Positions 7,651 to 19,168 of a stretch of 64,000 bases of DNA are shown one piece after another. The stretch covers positions 3,480,001-3,544,000 of the forward strand of contig NZ_CP029693.1 in assembly GCF_003228315.1 (NCBI RefSeq), written 5' to 3'. Both the position numbers and the translations under genes were made by a program. Each line of letters begins with the position of its first letter. Positions within the stretch are counted from its first letter, which is position 1. A model generated the notes under the pieces. That model saw nothing but the letters and a program-made list of their open reading frames with translations, was not told the origin of the DNA and made no database searches. The stretch is from Pseudomonas putida (GTDB lineage: Bacteria; Pseudomonadota; Gammaproteobacteria; Pseudomonadales; Pseudomonadaceae).

Positions 7651-9300
7651 TCAGAAACCTTGCGGCGTCGACCGGGCGACAATCGCCTCTACATCCAATC
7701 CACGAGGCAGCGCACCATAAACCCGCCCACCGCCATTCAGACGACTGGCAATGAACGCATCACTCACCGCCGCATTCCCCGCCTCCAGCAACAGCTTGGC
7801 CTGAAGCCCCAGGGCAATGTCTTCGGTCAGCTGCCGGGCGCGATACTGAATGTCGCTGGTGTCCTTGAACGCCGCCTGCAACTGGCTGATGTGCGCCGCG
7901 AGCCGTTTGTCGCCATGACCATCGCCCATCTCGTTAAACAGTGCATCCAATACGCCCGGCTCTTTCGACAGAGCGCGCAGCACATCCAGGCATTGCACGT
8001 TGCCTGAACCTTCCCAGGTCGAATTGACCGGCGCTTCGCGATACAGCCTTGGCAGGATGCTGTCTTCGACATAACCCGCGCCGCCCATGCATTCAGCGGC
8101 TTCGTTGATCATGGCCGGCGCCCGCTTGCAGATCCAGTACTTGCCCACCGCCGTCACCAGCCGGGCGAATTTCGCCTCTTGGGAATCATCCAGATGATCC
8201 AGCGCCCGGCCCATGCGCAGGCTCAAGGCCAGTGCCGCTTCGCTTTCCAGCGCCAGATCGGCCAGCACGTTCTGCATCAATGGCTGTTCGCTGAGCAACT
8301 TGCCACCAACCGAACGGTGCGCGCAGTGATGGCTGGCCTGGGTCAATGCCTGGCGCATCAAGGCACTCGAGCCGACCATGCAATCGAAACGGGTCATGGC
8401 GACCATCTCGATGATGGTCGGCACACCGCGCCCTTCTTCACCGACCATCCACGCCAAAGCACCGCGGAACTCCACCTCGCTGGAAGCGTTGGAGCAGTTG
8501 CCGAGCTTGTTTTTCAAACGCTGGATATAGAACTGGTTGCGCGTGTCATCCGGGCGATGACGTGGCAGCAGGAAGCAGGTCAGGCCTTTGTCGGTCTGGG
8601 CCAGGGTCAGGAAGGCGTCACACATCGGCGCCGAGCAGAACCACTTGTGCCCCACCAGTTCATAGGCCTGGCCGGGACCACTGGCGCCCACCGGGAACGC
8701 CTTGGTGGTGTTGGCCCGCACGTCGGTGCCGCCCTGCTTTTCGGTCATCGCCATGCCGATGGTCACGCCGGCCTTGTGTGCCATGCCGACGTTACGCGGG
8801 TCGTATTCGGTGGCAAGAATCTTCGGCAGCCATTTTTCGGCCAGATCCGGTTGCAGGCGCATCGCCGGGACGCTGGCGAAGGTCATGGTCAACGGACAGC
8901 CGCTGCCAGCCTCGGCCTGACTGTGCAGATAGGTCATGGAGGCACGGGCGACATGGGCGCCGTCCTGCGGATGCGCCCAGGGCAGCGAGGTCAAGCCATG
9001 TTCGATCGCTGTGCGCATCAACTGGTGATAGGCGGGGTGAAACTCCACCAGGTCGATCCGATGACCATAGCGGTCGTGGCTGTTGAACACCGGCTTGTTC
9101 TGATTGGCCGCAAATCCCGCTTCCATCAACGGCCCGCCCGCCAGAGCGCCATACGCCTCGATCCGCGACTGGGCCCAACCGGCTCCGAAGCGCCGCGACC
9201 ACTCCTGCAATGGCAGATCAATGCGATACAGGTTGGCGCCATCCAGTGACGGTGGCTGATTGGTCACGTCGTGGGTTTCGGCGAACTGATGCAGGTTCAT
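7651..9300 (-). CDS. AidB-like acyl-CoA dehydrogenase
   Basis: A 549-residue flavin acyl-CoA dehydrogenase of the AidB subfamily. Matches to E. coli AidB that I can recall by eye include AEAGSGCPLTMTFA, IGMAMTEKQGGTDVRANTT, LVGHKWFCSAPMCDAFL, KLGNCSNASSEVEF, RLYREAPVNSTWEGSGN and ECMGGAGYVEDSILPRL. In this family the TEKQGGTD and WEGSGN segments contact FAD. E. coli AidB is adaptive-response induced and binds DNA; whether that applies here is unknown. The ATG at 9300 is chosen because AAAGGAG sits 5-8 bp upstream; the longer frame from 9324 would place that site inside the gene. PAO1 has the homologue in the same place. Confidence 0.9.
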   Translation of the reverse strand: MNLHQFAETHDVTNQPPSLDGANLYRIDLPLQEWSRRFGAGWAQSRIEAYGALAGGPLMEAGFAANQNKPVFNSHDRYGHRIDLVEFHPAYHQLMRTAIEHGLTSLPWAHPQDGAHVARASMTYLHSQAEAGSGCPLTMTFASVPAMRLQPDLAEKWLPKILATEYDPRNVGMAHKAGVTIGMAMTEKQGGTDVRANTTKAFPVGASGPGQAYELVGHKWFCSAPMCDAFLTLAQTDKGLTCFLLPRHRPDDTRNQFYIQRLKNKLGNCSNASSEVEFRGALAWMVGEEGRGVPTIIEMVAMTRFDCMVGSSALMRQALTQASHHCAHRSVGGKLLSEQPLMQNVLADLALESEAALALSLRMGRALDHLDDSQEAKFARLVTAVGKYWICKRAPAMINEAAECMGGAGYVEDSILPRLYREAPVNSTWEGSGNVQCLDVLRALSKEPGVLDALFNEMGDGHGDKRLAAHISQLQAAFKDTSDIQYRARQLTEDIALGLQAKLLLEAGNAAVSDAFIASRLNGGGRVYGALPRGLDVEAIVARSTPQGF

Positions 9301-9375
9301 GACAAGGCTCCTTTGGTCGGCCAAGGGAGTTCAGTTAAGCACCGCCCCTTGGCCGAAACAAAGTGTCATATCTGC

Positions 9376-11760
9376 CTAACTGCCGGCGCTTTCGCCCTGC
9401 TGGGCACAGAGCACACGGCGATAGAGCGCCGCCTGCAAATCTTCGAATTTCACCGGTTTGCTCAAATGATCGATCAACGCACCGGTCGGGCAGCGCTCAC
9501 GATCGGCACTCAAGGCAATCATGAACACCGGCAACTCGGCGCAACCGGGCAATGCACGGATCCGGCAACACAGCGACTCGCCTTCCTGCGCCGGCAACTG
9601 ACAATCGAGCAGCACGGCATCAAAGGTTTCCCGTTGCAGGATGTCCAGGGCGGCACTGCTGTTGTCGGCTGTTCTGACCCGGAATCCCAGCTTGAGCAAC
9701 ATGCCACGCATCACCAGTTGATTGATGCTGTTGTCATCCACCAGCAACACCTTGCAATCCTGCGGCAGTCGCAAGCGCGGGAACTCACGGGCCATGAAGG
9801 GCAGTGCGGGGGATTCAGTGGCCGGGATATCAAGCTCGACATCCAGTTGGAAACGGCTGCCACGCCCGGGTTCGGAACGGTGTGTCAGACGACCGCCGAG
9901 CAATTCGATCAGTTGCCGGCAGATCGCCAGGCCGATGCCCAGACCGCCATATTCGCGGGTCATCGAACCGTCGAGCTGGAAGAACCGCTGATAGAGCGTT
10001 GCCTCACCCAGATCGGTGAAGCCGATACCGGTGTCGATCACGGCAAAGGTCAACGCCAGTCGATCCGGTTTTACCGTTTTTGCGCTCACTCGCAGCGCCA
10101 CGCCACCGACCCGGGTGAACTTGATGGCGTTATCCAGCAGGCATTCCAGGCATTGCGCCAACTTGGCACTGTCGCCGTGCAGGCGGTCCGGCACGTTCGG
10201 CGCAACATCGACCTTGAAGTCCAGCGACTTGCCGGACGCAGGGCCATCGAACTGCAGGCGCAATGCATCGACCACGCCACGCAGGCTGAAGGTCGAGGCG
10301 CAAGCCGTGAGCTTGCCGGCCTGCAACTCGGTCAGCGTCAGGATGCCGTTGACCATGCGCATCATTTCCCGCGCCGACCCGGCGGCCGTCTGCTGGTATT
10401 GCTCCAGCTCCACGTCCATCTCAACGGTTTGCATCAGCTCCAGCGAGCCGATCACACCGTTCATGGGCGTGCGCAATTCGTGGGTCAGGGTCGCAAGGAA
10501 TTCGTCCTTCAACTGGTTACTGCGCGCCAGTTGCTGGTTGAGCACTTCCAGCTTTTGCCCGGCATCGAGCAGGGTCTGTGCCTGCTGCTCGCGCATGGCA
10601 TTGATGCGGTCGGCCAGGGCCAGGGACAGCAGCGCGACTTCGATGGCCGAGCCGATCTGGCTGGAGTACATGGTCAGGAACACGTTCGGCAGGTAGCCCA
10701 GCACCATCAGGGTATTGATGATGCCGCCGAGCAAAAACGCCGACCAGGCGATGATGAAATAACGGGCAACCCGCAACCCGCGCAGCCAGGCGAATATCCC
10801 CGCGGAAAAAATCACCACCGTAAAGGTCAGGGCCAGGGCCGTCGCCAGGCGCAAGGCCAGGGCGTAGCTGGTCATCAACGACAACCCGACCACCAGGGCG
10901 CTGAACATCACCAGCCCCAACAGCAGGCGATCCAGCCAGCGACTGAAGGAGGCTGTCTGCAGGAAGCTGCGGGCGAACTGGCTGCCGAACAGCCCGGCGC
11001 AACCAATGAAAAACGGCGTTGCCGCATTCGCCCACCAGGGGCTGTCCGGCCAGAAATACTGGACCGCCGCACCGTTCACCGACAGCTGATAAAAGCCGAA
11101 CGAGGCGATATAGAAGATGTAATAGAGGTAGCTGGTGTCGCGCACGCTGAGGTAGATGAACAGGTTGTAGACCAGCATCCCCAGCAATACGCCATAGATC
11201 AGCCCCAACACATAGAGTCGCACGGGCTGGTCTTCGAGATACGCAGTGCTCGACCACAGCGTGACCGGTGCCTGGATCGATCCCTCGCTCTGCAGGCGCA
11301 GATAGACGGTTTGCGTTTGGTCGGGGGTGAAATTGAGATTGAACAGGTAGTTGTTCTGGCGAATCTCGCGACTGGCGAATGGCAAGGCATCGCCGGTCTG
11401 GCGTACCAATTGATAGTGGCCGGCCGCATCGGGCGCGTACAGGTCGAGGTGATCCAGCGGCGGATAGGCCAGTTCCAGCAGCCAGGTCCGTTGCGCCGAC
11501 GGATTGGCCGGACGGTAAAGCAGGTCGATCTTCAGCCAGAACACTGAACGCGAATACCCGGCATTGAGGGTGGCTTTGTCATGTTGCTTGAAGTGGCCGG
11601 CAGCGGCCTGGTTGCGCACTTCATCGATGGTCGCCTGGCCATCGACGTCCTCGAACACTTGCAGGGTCCGGCCCAAGGGGAGGCTTTGTGTGAGTTCATC
11701 GAACTCGACAGCGTTCGCCAGGAGGGGCAAACACAACAGCAACATCAGCAAATAGCGCAT
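9376..11760 (-). CDS. ladS: hybrid sensor histidine kinase LadS
   Basis: A 794-residue hybrid kinase. Order: signal peptide (MRYLLMLLLCLPLLANA); periplasmic 7TMR-DISMED2 domain (~20-160, with YSRSVFWLKIDLLY); seven-helix 7TMR-DISM domain (~175-385, with DTSYLYYIFYIASFGFYQL); a HisKA dimerisation domain with H-box FLATLTHELRTPMNG; a HATPase domain (N-box DNAIKFT, DTGIGF, GGLGIGLAI); and a C-terminal receiver (VLLVDDNSINQLVM, phospho-acceptor in DAVLLDCQLP, conserved Lys in HLSKPVKF). Length, domain order and the neighbours thiD-thiE-hemL match PAO1 LadS (795 aa). LadS promotes GacS/GacA signalling and so the sRNA-controlled biofilm/secretion switch; its periplasmic domain is reported to sense calcium. 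The link to GacS here is inferred. Confidence 0.92.
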   Translation of the reverse strand: MRYLLMLLLCLPLLANAVEFDELTQSLPLGRTLQVFEDVDGQATIDEVRNQAAAGHFKQHDKATLNAGYSRSVFWLKIDLLYRPANPSAQRTWLLELAYPPLDHLDLYAPDAAGHYQLVRQTGDALPFASREIRQNNYLFNLNFTPDQTQTVYLRLQSEGSIQAPVTLWSSTAYLEDQPVRLYVLGLIYGVLLGMLVYNLFIYLSVRDTSYLYYIFYIASFGFYQLSVNGAAVQYFWPDSPWWANAATPFFIGCAGLFGSQFARSFLQTASFSRWLDRLLLGLVMFSALVVGLSLMTSYALALRLATALALTFTVVIFSAGIFAWLRGLRVARYFIIAWSAFLLGGIINTLMVLGYLPNVFLTMYSSQIGSAIEVALLSLALADRINAMREQQAQTLLDAGQKLEVLNQQLARSNQLKDEFLATLTHELRTPMNGVIGSLELMQTVEMDVELEQYQQTAAGSAREMMRMVNGILTLTELQAGKLTACASTFSLRGVVDALRLQFDGPASGKSLDFKVDVAPNVPDRLHGDSAKLAQCLECLLDNAIKFTRVGGVALRVSAKTVKPDRLALTFAVIDTGIGFTDLGEATLYQRFFQLDGSMTREYGGLGIGLAICRQLIELLGGRLTHRSEPGRGSRFQLDVELDIPATESPALPFMAREFPRLRLPQDCKVLLVDDNSINQLVMRGMLLKLGFRVRTADNSSAALDILQRETFDAVLLDCQLPAQEGESLCCRIRALPGCAELPVFMIALSADRERCPTGALIDHLSKPVKFEDLQAALYRRVLCAQQGESAGS

Positions 11761-12000
11761 TTATGCCCCAGCGTGGCTCTTTCCGGTTTTGTCAGGAAGC
11801 CCCCCATTCCTTTTGAGCAGACACGAAACCGGTATTTCCTGTTATTGGTTTGGATCCACTCTAGCATAGCGATTGATGGCCATTGAACACTACAGAAATT
11901 TTTCCTGCAAAGGCTCTAGAACGGGCGTTCCAGCGAAGATTGTTGAGATAGAGCTGTTGGCTCGATCAAACGGTATAAATGTCAAAGCGCTTATACCTGA

Positions 12001-12103
12001 CTGTAGAAGTGAGCCTGCTCGCGATCCACTAAAAGTCGCCGCGTTTTTCCTCCCATCCCGCGTCACCGTTAACGACTATCGCGAGCAAGCTCGCCCCTGC
12101 AGG
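12001..12103. repeat. REP-type inverted repeat pair (family A, degenerate)
   Basis: Left arm TGTAGAAGTGAGCCTGCTCG and right arm GCGAGCAAGCTCGCCCCTGC, both with substitutions relative to the other copies. It lies between ladS and thiD, which are divergent. The remaining ~240 bp of this intergenic stretch (11761-12000) shows nothing else I can identify. Confidence 0.85.
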
Positions 12104-12147
12104 GACCTTCATGACTCGCTGGTCGACTGGTGGTAAGCTCGCGCACC

Positions 12148-12945
12148 ATGAATATCTACAGCTCTCGCCCCGTTGTCCTCTGTCTCTCCGGCCACGACCC
12201 AAGTGGTGGCGCCGGCTTGCAGGCAGATATCGAAGCCCTGCTCGCCCAGGGTTGCCATGCGGCTCCGGCCGTCACCGCCCTGACCGTGCAAGACACGGTC
12301 AACGTCACTGACTTCCGCGTCCTCGACCGTGAGTGGGTGCTGGCCCAGGCCAATGCCGTGCTCAACGATTCCGAAGTCGCGGCGGTCAAGCTGGGCATGC
12401 TCGGTTCCCTGGAAATGGTCGACACCGTTGTCGAACTGCTTTCGGCGAACCCGCATCTGCCAGTGGTCTGCGACCCGGTGCTGCGCGCCGGCGGTGGCGG
12501 ACGACTGGGCAAGGACGAAGTCGGCTACGCCATGCGCGAACGCCTGCTGCCCCTGTCGATCATCGCCACCCCCAACCTTCCCGAAGCCCGAATCCTCGCC
12601 GAACTGCCCGAAGGCACCGCGGACGAGTGCGCCGAAAAACTCCTGCCGTTCGTCAAACACCTGCTGATCACCGGCGGTCACGGCGACGAAACCGAAATCC
12701 ACAATCGCCTGTACAGCCGCGACGGCCTGCGCGAAACCTTTAAATGCCAGCGCCTGCCCGGCAGCTATCACGGTTCCGGTTGCACCCTGGCCAGCGCCCT
12801 GGCCGGTCGTCTGGCCCAGGGTGAAAACCTCGCCAGCGCCGTACAGACTGCACTGGACTACACATGGCGGACCCTGCGCGATGCCGAGCAACTGGGCAAA
12901 GGCCAGTTCGTGCCGCGCCGCCTGCCACTGGACTTCTGCTCGTAA
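12148..12945 (+). CDS. thiD: hydroxymethylpyrimidine/phosphomethylpyrimidine kinase
   Basis: A 265-residue bifunctional HMP/HMP-P kinase of thiamine synthesis, a PfkB/ribokinase-fold enzyme. Seen: the substrate loop CLSGHDPSGGAGLQADI near the N-terminus, VTALTVQDTVNV, KLGMLGS, CDPVLRAGGGG, TPNLPEARILAEL, LLITGGHGDE and the catalytic/anion-hole motif LPGSYHGSGCTLASALA. The start is the ATG at 12148 (MNIYSSRPVV). It heads thiD-thiE-hemL; thiE starts 18 bp after its stop. I looked for a TPP riboswitch upstream and saw none. Confidence 0.95.
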   Translation: MNIYSSRPVVLCLSGHDPSGGAGLQADIEALLAQGCHAAPAVTALTVQDTVNVTDFRVLDREWVLAQANAVLNDSEVAAVKLGMLGSLEMVDTVVELLSANPHLPVVCDPVLRAGGGGRLGKDEVGYAMRERLLPLSIIATPNLPEARILAELPEGTADECAEKLLPFVKHLLITGGHGDETEIHNRLYSRDGLRETFKCQRLPGSYHGSGCTLASALAGRLAQGENLASAVQTALDYTWRTLRDAEQLGKGQFVPRRLPLDFCS

Positions 12946-12963
12946 CGCCAAGAGGCCTGCCTG

Positions 12964-13587
12964 ATGAAACTACGTGGCCTGTACGCCATTACCGACAGCC
13001 AGTTGCTGGCCGGCAAATTCCTGTCGTATGTGGAGGCCGCGCTGGAAGGCGGCGTCGCCCTGCTGCAATACCGTGACAAGAGCAGCGACGCCGCCCGCCG
13101 TCTGCGCGAAGCCGAAGCCTTGCGTGATTTGTGCGAGCGTTACAAAACGCAGTTGATCATCAACGATGACGCCGAACTGGCGGCTCGCCTGAACGTCGGC
13201 GTGCATCTGGGCCAGACCGATGGCCCGCTGTCGCCCACCCGTGCGCTGCTCGGGTCCAGGGCCATCATCGGCTCGACCTGCCACGCGCAACTCGAGCTCG
13301 CCGAGCAGGCTGCCAAAGAAGGCGCCAGCTATGTCGCCTTCGGTCGTTTCTTCAATTCCAATACCAAGCCGGGTGCGCCGACCTGCAGCCTCGACCTGCT
13401 CGACCAGGCGCGCCAGCAACTGCATCTGCCGATCTGCGCGATTGGCGGCATCACCCTCGACAACGCGGCCCCGCTGGTGGCCCACGGGGTTGATCTGCTG
13501 GCTGTGGTGCATGGCCTGTTTGGCGCCGAGAGCACGGCTGAAGTCACCCGCCGCGCCCGCGCATTCAATGAATTACTAAAAGTCTGA
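12964..13587 (+). CDS. thiE: thiamine-phosphate synthase
   Basis: A 207-residue TIM-barrel enzyme that joins HMP-pyrophosphate and hydroxyethylthiazole phosphate to thiamine phosphate. Motifs: [86 protein letters not shown] and [19 protein letters not shown]. It lies between thiD and hemL, 18 bp and 10 bp from each, so these are probably one transcript. Confidence 0.95.
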   Translation: MKLRGLYAITDSQLLAGKFLSYVEAALEGGVALLQYRDKSSDAARRLREAEALRDLCERYKTQLIINDDAELAARLNVGVHLGQTDGPLSPTRALLGSRAIIGSTCHAQLELAEQAAKEGASYVAFGRFFNSNTKPGAPTCSLDLLDQARQQLHLPICAIGGITLDNAAPLVAHGVDLLAVVHGLFGAESTAEVTRRARAFNELLKV

Positions 13588-13597
13588 GAGCCCGATC

Positions 13598-14881
<1,284 letters not shown>

Positions 14882-14890
14882 CGCCGTACC

Positions 14891-14923
14891 GCTGACGTTG
14901 GCCATTGCCAGCGTCAGCTTTCA
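14891..14923 (+). terminator. terminator after hemL
   Basis: A 12-bp stem, GCTGACGTTGGC with GCCAGCGTCAGC (one G-U pair), CATT loop, then TTTCAC. The short T run makes it a moderate rho-independent terminator. It sits 10 bp after hemL. Confidence 0.7.
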
Positions 14924-15106
14924 CCTACACTCCCGCACTTTTTCCTACGTATCTGCCAAAAATCCCCGGCAAACCGGGCGATATATTCCCCGTGCAGCAG
15001 AAAAACGAGTAAAGACTTTGTAAGGTTGGCCCTGCTTATTTCATAATGCGCGCTTATTGGATCCCCTCGTTGGGTCCGCGCGCCCTTCAGAGGTAAGTCG
15101 ATTCCC

Positions 15107-15661
15107 ATGAACCGCACCGGCCGCGCCCTTTCAATGGGCTGCCTGTTGCTCCTTCAGCCCCTGCTCGCGCTCGCACAAGCAGGCGGTAACTCGTTGTTGA
15201 TTCCAGCGATGGGTCGCTGCACCCTCAATACCCAGCCGCAAGACCTGGCACAGGCCATCGCCGCCTGCCAGAAAGCGTCGGATGAAGGGGATGCACAGGC
15301 GCAATACGAGTTGGGTGAGTTCTACTACGAAGGCAAAAGCGCGCCGCGCGACCTCAATCAAGCCCTGAGCTATTTCGAAAAGGCCTCGCTGCAAGGCCAC
15401 GCCCAGGCGCAATTCAAACTCGGCACCATGTTCTTCCACGGCGAAGGCGTACCGGCCAACAATGTTCAGGCTTACATCCTGCTGAAAATGGCAGCGGTCA
15501 ACGGCGCTGAAGATGCACTGGACACGGCCGACGAAGTCACCGAGAAAATGCCCCGCGAAGAATTGGAAGTCGCCACTCAGGTACTCGGGCAGATTTTCCG
15601 CAAATACCTGATGGAACTGCAGAGTGCCGATGGGCGGACGCCCTTTTCGCCACTGCCCTGA
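15107..15661 (+). CDS. exported Sel1-repeat (TPR-like) protein
   Basis: A 184-residue protein with a signal peptide (MNRTGRALSMGCLLLLQPLLALAQA) followed by Sel1-like repeats: DEGDAQAQYELGEFYYEG (about 64-81) and LQGHAQAQFKLGTMFFHGEG (about 99-118), then a helical tail. Sel1 repeats mediate protein contacts; the partner is unknown. PAO1 has a similar gene after hemL. A CATAAT -10-like box lies near 15042-15047. Confidence 0.85.
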   Translation: MNRTGRALSMGCLLLLQPLLALAQAGGNSLLIPAMGRCTLNTQPQDLAQAIAACQKASDEGDAQAQYELGEFYYEGKSAPRDLNQALSYFEKASLQGHAQAQFKLGTMFFHGEGVPANNVQAYILLKMAAVNGAEDALDTADEVTEKMPREELEVATQVLGQIFRKYLMELQSADGRTPFSPLP

Positions 15662-15680
15662 TTTTTACCCGCCTTTCTGA

Positions 15681-15754
15681 CGCCATCGCGAGCAAGCTTT
15701 GCTCCTACAGGGTTCTGACACAGTGCTGTAGGAGCAAAGCTTGCTCGCGATTGG
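15681..15754. repeat. REP-type inverted repeat pair (family A variant)
   Basis: GCCATCGCGAGCAAGCTTTG facing TAGGAGCAAAGCTTGCTCGC. It sits between two convergent genes (the Sel1-repeat gene and the DUF1820 gene) and could act on both transcripts. Confidence 0.9.
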
Positions 15755-15774
15755 TAGCAACTCCGTCTTGAGGC

Positions 15775-16104
15775 TTACTTCTCAGGCATCGGCATCGGAA
15801 ACGGCATCACGTTGCCCACCCCGGCACGGGCTTCGCTGATTTTCGGAGTGCCCAGACGCTCAACCTCATCGATGCGCACGATCGAATGCATCGGCACAAA
15901 GCTGCGCACCACGCCTTCGAATTGCGCCTTGAGTTTTTCTTCGCTCGGGTCGACGACCACTTGCGTGCGCTCGCCAAAGACGAATTCTTCCACTTCCAGG
16001 AAGCCCCACAGATCGCTCTGATAGATCTGCTTGGCGTACATTTCGAACACCTGGCCCTGGTTGAGGAAAATCACCTTGTAGATTGGAGCTTCACGTTTGG
16101 TCAT
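15775..16104 (-). CDS. DUF1820 family protein
   Basis: A 109-residue protein from the ATG at 16104 (MTKREAPIYKVIFLNQGQ). The longer frame to 16248 would run into miaB and its promoter and is rejected. The conserved core is YKVIFLNQGQVFEMYAKQIY, LWGFLEVEEFVFG and VPMHSIVRIDEVERLG. This matches DUF1820, a small cytoplasmic family with no assigned function, found beside miaB in Pseudomonas. It is divergent from miaB across 136 bp. Confidence 0.88.
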   Translation of the reverse strand: MTKREAPIYKVIFLNQGQVFEMYAKQIYQSDLWGFLEVEEFVFGERTQVVVDPSEEKLKAQFEGVVRSFVPMHSIVRIDEVERLGTPKISEARAGVGNVMPFPMPMPEK

Positions 16105-16199
16105 GGTGGGCGGGCAACACATCGGGGGATAAAAATGAGGGCGCGAACTATAGCATAACCACCGGACGCGCAACGGTAGGAACCTGGGAGCATGTTCCC

Positions 16200-16205
16200 T
16201 ATAAT
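16200..16205 (+). promoter_or_regulatory. -10 box (TATAAT) upstream of miaB
   Basis: A perfect TATAAT 35 bp before the miaB ATG. No good -35 hexamer at 16-18 bp spacing was seen, so the assignment is tentative. Confidence 0.4.
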
Positions 16206-16240
16206 GCGCGGTTCTTCGAATCACGTGATGACCCTTTTCC

Positions 16241-17569
16241 ATGGCCAAGAAGCTCTATATCGAAACCCACGGTTGCCAGATGAACGAGTACGACAGCTCG
16301 CGCATGGTCGATCTGCTGGGCGAACACCAGGCCCTGGAAGTCACCGCTCGTGCTGAAGACGCCGACGTGATTCTGCTCAACACCTGCTCGATTCGCGAAC
16401 GTGCCCAGGACCGCGTCTACTCGCAACTGGGTCGCTGGCGCGAACTGAAGCTGGCCAATCCGGACATGGTGATCGCCGTCGGCGGTTGCGTGGCCAGCCA
16501 GGAAGGCGCTGCCATTCGCGATCGCGCCCCCTATGTCGACGTGGTATTCGGCCCGCAGACCTTGCACCGCCTGCCGGAAATGATCGACGCCGCGCGCATC
16601 AGCAAGCTGCCGCAAGTCGATGTCTCCTTCCCGGAAATCGAAAAATTCGACCACCTGCCCGAGCCGCGCATCGACGGCCCTAGCGCTTATGTGTCGGTGA
16701 TGGAAGGCTGCAGCAAGTACTGCACCTTCTGCGTGGTGCCCTACACCCGCGGCGAAGAAGTCAGCCGTCCGTTCGACGACGTGATCGCCGAGATCATTCA
16801 CCTGGCCGAAAACGGCGTGCGTGAAGTGACGCTGCTGGGGCAGAACGTCAACGGATATCGCGGCGCCACCCATGACGGTCGCCTGGCCGATCTGGCCGAG
16901 CTGATTCGCGTGGTGGCCGCCGTCGACGGCATCGACCGTATCCGCTACACCACCTCGCACCCGCTGGAGTTCTCCGACAGCCTGATCCAGGCCCATGCCG
17001 AGGTGCCTGAGCTGGTGAAGCACCTGCACTTGCCGGTGCAGTCGGGTTCGGACCGCATCCTGGCGGCGATGAAGCGCAATCACACTGCCCTGGAATACAA
17101 GTCCAAACTGCGCAAGCTGCGAGCCGCCGTGCCGGGCATCTGCATCAGCTCGGACTTTATCGTCGGCTTCCCCGGCGAGACCGAAAAAGACTTCGAACAG
17201 ACCATGAAGCTGATTCAGGACGTTGGTTTCGACTTCTCCTACTCGTTCGTCTACAGCCAGCGCCCCGGCACTCCGGCCGCCGATCTGGCCGATGACACGC
17301 CCGAGGAGCTGAAAAAAGAGCGCCTCAATGCCCTGCAACATCGCCTGAACCAGCAAGGTTTCGAGATCAGCCGACAAATGGTGGGGTCGATCCAGCGCAT
17401 TCTGGTCACCGATTATTCGAAAAAGGACCCTGGCGAGCTGCAAGGCCGGACCGAGAATAACCGTATCGTCAATTTCCGCTGCGACAATCCGACCCTGATC
17501 GGTCAGTTCGCCGACGTGCACATCGATGCGGCCCAGCCGCATTCGCTGCGGGGTTCGCTGGTCCAATAA
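16241..17569 (+). CDS. miaB: tRNA-2-methylthio-N6-dimethylallyladenosine synthase
   Basis: A 442-residue radical-SAM methylthiotransferase that converts i6A37 to ms2i6A37 in tRNAs. Domains: N-terminal MTTase domain ([35 protein letters not shown], giving the three cluster cysteines); radical-SAM core with the CxxxCxxC motif in [16 protein letters not shown]; and a C-terminal TRAM domain ([21 protein letters not shown], residues ~380-440). Length fits MiaB. A short gap separates it from the phoH operon. Confidence 0.96.
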   Translation: MAKKLYIETHGCQMNEYDSSRMVDLLGEHQALEVTARAEDADVILLNTCSIRERAQDRVYSQLGRWRELKLANPDMVIAVGGCVASQEGAAIRDRAPYVDVVFGPQTLHRLPEMIDAARISKLPQVDVSFPEIEKFDHLPEPRIDGPSAYVSVMEGCSKYCTFCVVPYTRGEEVSRPFDDVIAEIIHLAENGVREVTLLGQNVNGYRGATHDGRLADLAELIRVVAAVDGIDRIRYTTSHPLEFSDSLIQAHAEVPELVKHLHLPVQSGSDRILAAMKRNHTALEYKSKLRKLRAAVPGICISSDFIVGFPGETEKDFEQTMKLIQDVGFDFSYSFVYSQRPGTPAADLADDTPEELKKERLNALQHRLNQQGFEISRQMVGSIQRILVTDYSKKDPGELQGRTENNRIVNFRCDNPTLIGQFADVHIDAAQPHSLRGSLVQ

Positions 17570-17669
17570 CAAAGTTGCTCCCACAGGATTATTTAAGAGC
17601 TTTCGCACCCACGCCACTGGCGTTATCCTCTATTTCATCACTATTGCCCCAGGGCGGCTAAATACGACC

Positions 17670-18677
17670 TTGAACGCACCCATAGAACCGCATCGTTTCA
17701 TCCTCGAGCCCTTCGAGGCTCGTCGCTTCGCCAATCTGTGCGGGCAGTTCGACGAGCATCTGCGCTTGATCGAAAAACGCCTGACCATCGAGATCCGCAA
17801 CCGCGGGAACCAATTCGAGCTGATCGGCGAGCGCAAGCACACCACCTCCGCGGAAAACCTCCTGCGACGCCTCTATCGGGAAACCAAGGGCACCGAGCTG
17901 TCGCCGGACATGGTTCACCTGTTCCTGCAGGAATCCGCCGTCGAGGAGCTGGACAACCACTCCCCCGCCGAAGCCGCTGTCGCCCTGCGCACCAAGAAAG
18001 GCATGATTCGCCCTCGTGGCTTGAATCAGCAGCGCTACGTGAAGGAAATCCTCGGTAACGACATCAACTTCGGCATCGGCCCGGCCGGTACCGGCAAGAC
18101 CTACCTGGCCGTTGCCTGCGCGGTGGATGCCCTGGAACGCGAGCAGATCCGTCGCATCCTGCTGGTGCGTCCGGCAGTCGAAGCCGGTGAAAAACTCGGT
18201 TTCCTGCCCGGCGACCTCAGCCAGAAAATCGACCCGTACCTGCGCCCGCTCTACGATGCGCTTTATGAAATGCTCGGCTTCGAATACGTCGCCAAGCTGA
18301 TCGAACGTCAGGTCATTGAAGTCGCGCCACTGGCCTACATGCGTGGTCGGACGCTCAACAACAGTTTCATCATCCTCGACGAAAGCCAGAACACCACCGT
18401 CGAGCAGATGAAAATGTTCCTGACCCGGATCGGCTTCGGTTCCACGGCAGTCATCACCGGTGATATCACCCAGGTCGACCTGCCACGCGGCACCAAGTCC
18501 GGGCTGCACCACGTGATCGAAGTGTTGAAAGACGTGCCCGGGATCAGCTTCACCCACTTCCAGCCCAAGGACGTGGTGCGCCACCCGTTGGTACAGCGCA
18601 TCGTCGAAGCCTACGAGCGTTTCGAAACCCGTGCAGCCGATGATGCCGCCGCCAAGGAAAGCCGCCGCGATGCTTGA
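17670..18677 (+). CDS. ybeZ: PhoH-like ATPase (YbeZ)
   Basis: A 335-residue PhoH-family P-loop ATPase. Walker A is [19 protein letters not shown], Walker B is [14 protein letters not shown], with the family motif [18 protein letters not shown]. The start chosen is the TTG at 17670 ([14 protein letters not shown] follows); an upstream frame extending to 17526 overlaps the miaB end and looks non-coding. It overlaps ybeY by 8 bp. YbeZ is thought to work with the YbeY endoribonuclease in rRNA maturation and quality control; the adjacency here supports that. Confidence 0.92.
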   Translation: MNAPIEPHRFILEPFEARRFANLCGQFDEHLRLIEKRLTIEIRNRGNQFELIGERKHTTSAENLLRRLYRETKGTELSPDMVHLFLQESAVEELDNHSPAEAAVALRTKKGMIRPRGLNQQRYVKEILGNDINFGIGPAGTGKTYLAVACAVDALEREQIRRILLVRPAVEAGEKLGFLPGDLSQKIDPYLRPLYDALYEMLGFEYVAKLIERQVIEVAPLAYMRGRTLNNSFIILDESQNTTVEQMKMFLTRIGFGSTAVITGDITQVDLPRGTKSGLHHVIEVLKDVPGISFTHFQPKDVVRHPLVQRIVEAYERFETRAADDAAAKESRRDA

Positions 18678-19143
18678 GCTTGACCTGCAAATCGCGACGC
18701 AAGCCAGCGCCCCCAGCGAAGCCGAATTCCGTCAATGGTGCGAGCTGGCGCTGCGCCAGCGCACCGCCGACTCGGAGATGACCATTCGCCTGGTTGACGA
18801 AGCCGAAGGTCGCGAGCTGAACCACACCTGGCGGCAAAAGGATTACGCAACTAACGTCTTGTCATTCCCGGCCGATGTGCCGGACGAGTTTCTCGACATT
18901 CCACTGCTGGGCGACCTGGTGATCTGCGTTGCCGTGGTGGAGCGCGAGGCTGCCGAACAAGGCAAGGCACTCAAGGCCCACTGGGCGCACCTGGTGATTC
19001 ACGGCTGCTTGCATCTGCTCGGTTACGACCATATAGAGGACGACGAAGCAGAAGAAATGGAAGCACTGGAACGCACCTTGCTTGCAGAACTGGGCTACCC
19101 CGATCCGTACGCGGACGACGAAAACCAATTTTCCGAACAGTGA
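18670..19143 (+). CDS. ybeY: endoribonuclease YbeY (rRNA maturation factor)
   Basis: A 157-residue zinc endoribonuclease for 16S rRNA 3' maturation and ribosome quality control. The metal site H-x3-H-x5-H is visible in [15 protein letters not shown], preceded by the family motif [12 protein letters not shown]. The ATG at 18670 overlaps the end of phoH; an in-frame start at 18631 would overlap further and is disfavoured. Next gene corC is 25 bp on. Confidence 0.95.
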   Translation: MLELDLQIATQASAPSEAEFRQWCELALRQRTADSEMTIRLVDEAEGRELNHTWRQKDYATNVLSFPADVPDEFLDIPLLGDLVICVAVVEREAAEQGKALKAHWAHLVIHGCLHLLGYDHIEDDEAEEMEALERTLLAELGYPDPYADDENQFSEQ

Positions 19144-19168
19144 CAACAAAGGATTCAGAGTAATCGCT

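Noticed and set aside
9271..11547. 758-codon plus-strand open frame across ladS
   Set aside because: Antisense to a gene with clear kinase motifs; composition (His/Gln-rich) is typical of a GC-rich shadow frame.
11761..12147. TPP riboswitch upstream of thiD
   Set aside because: No CTGAGA-type core or matching helices seen.
14914..15117. 67-codon minus-strand frame between hemL and the Sel1 gene
   Set aside because: No ribosome-binding site or family resemblance, and it overlaps the start of the Sel1-repeat gene and its promoter region.
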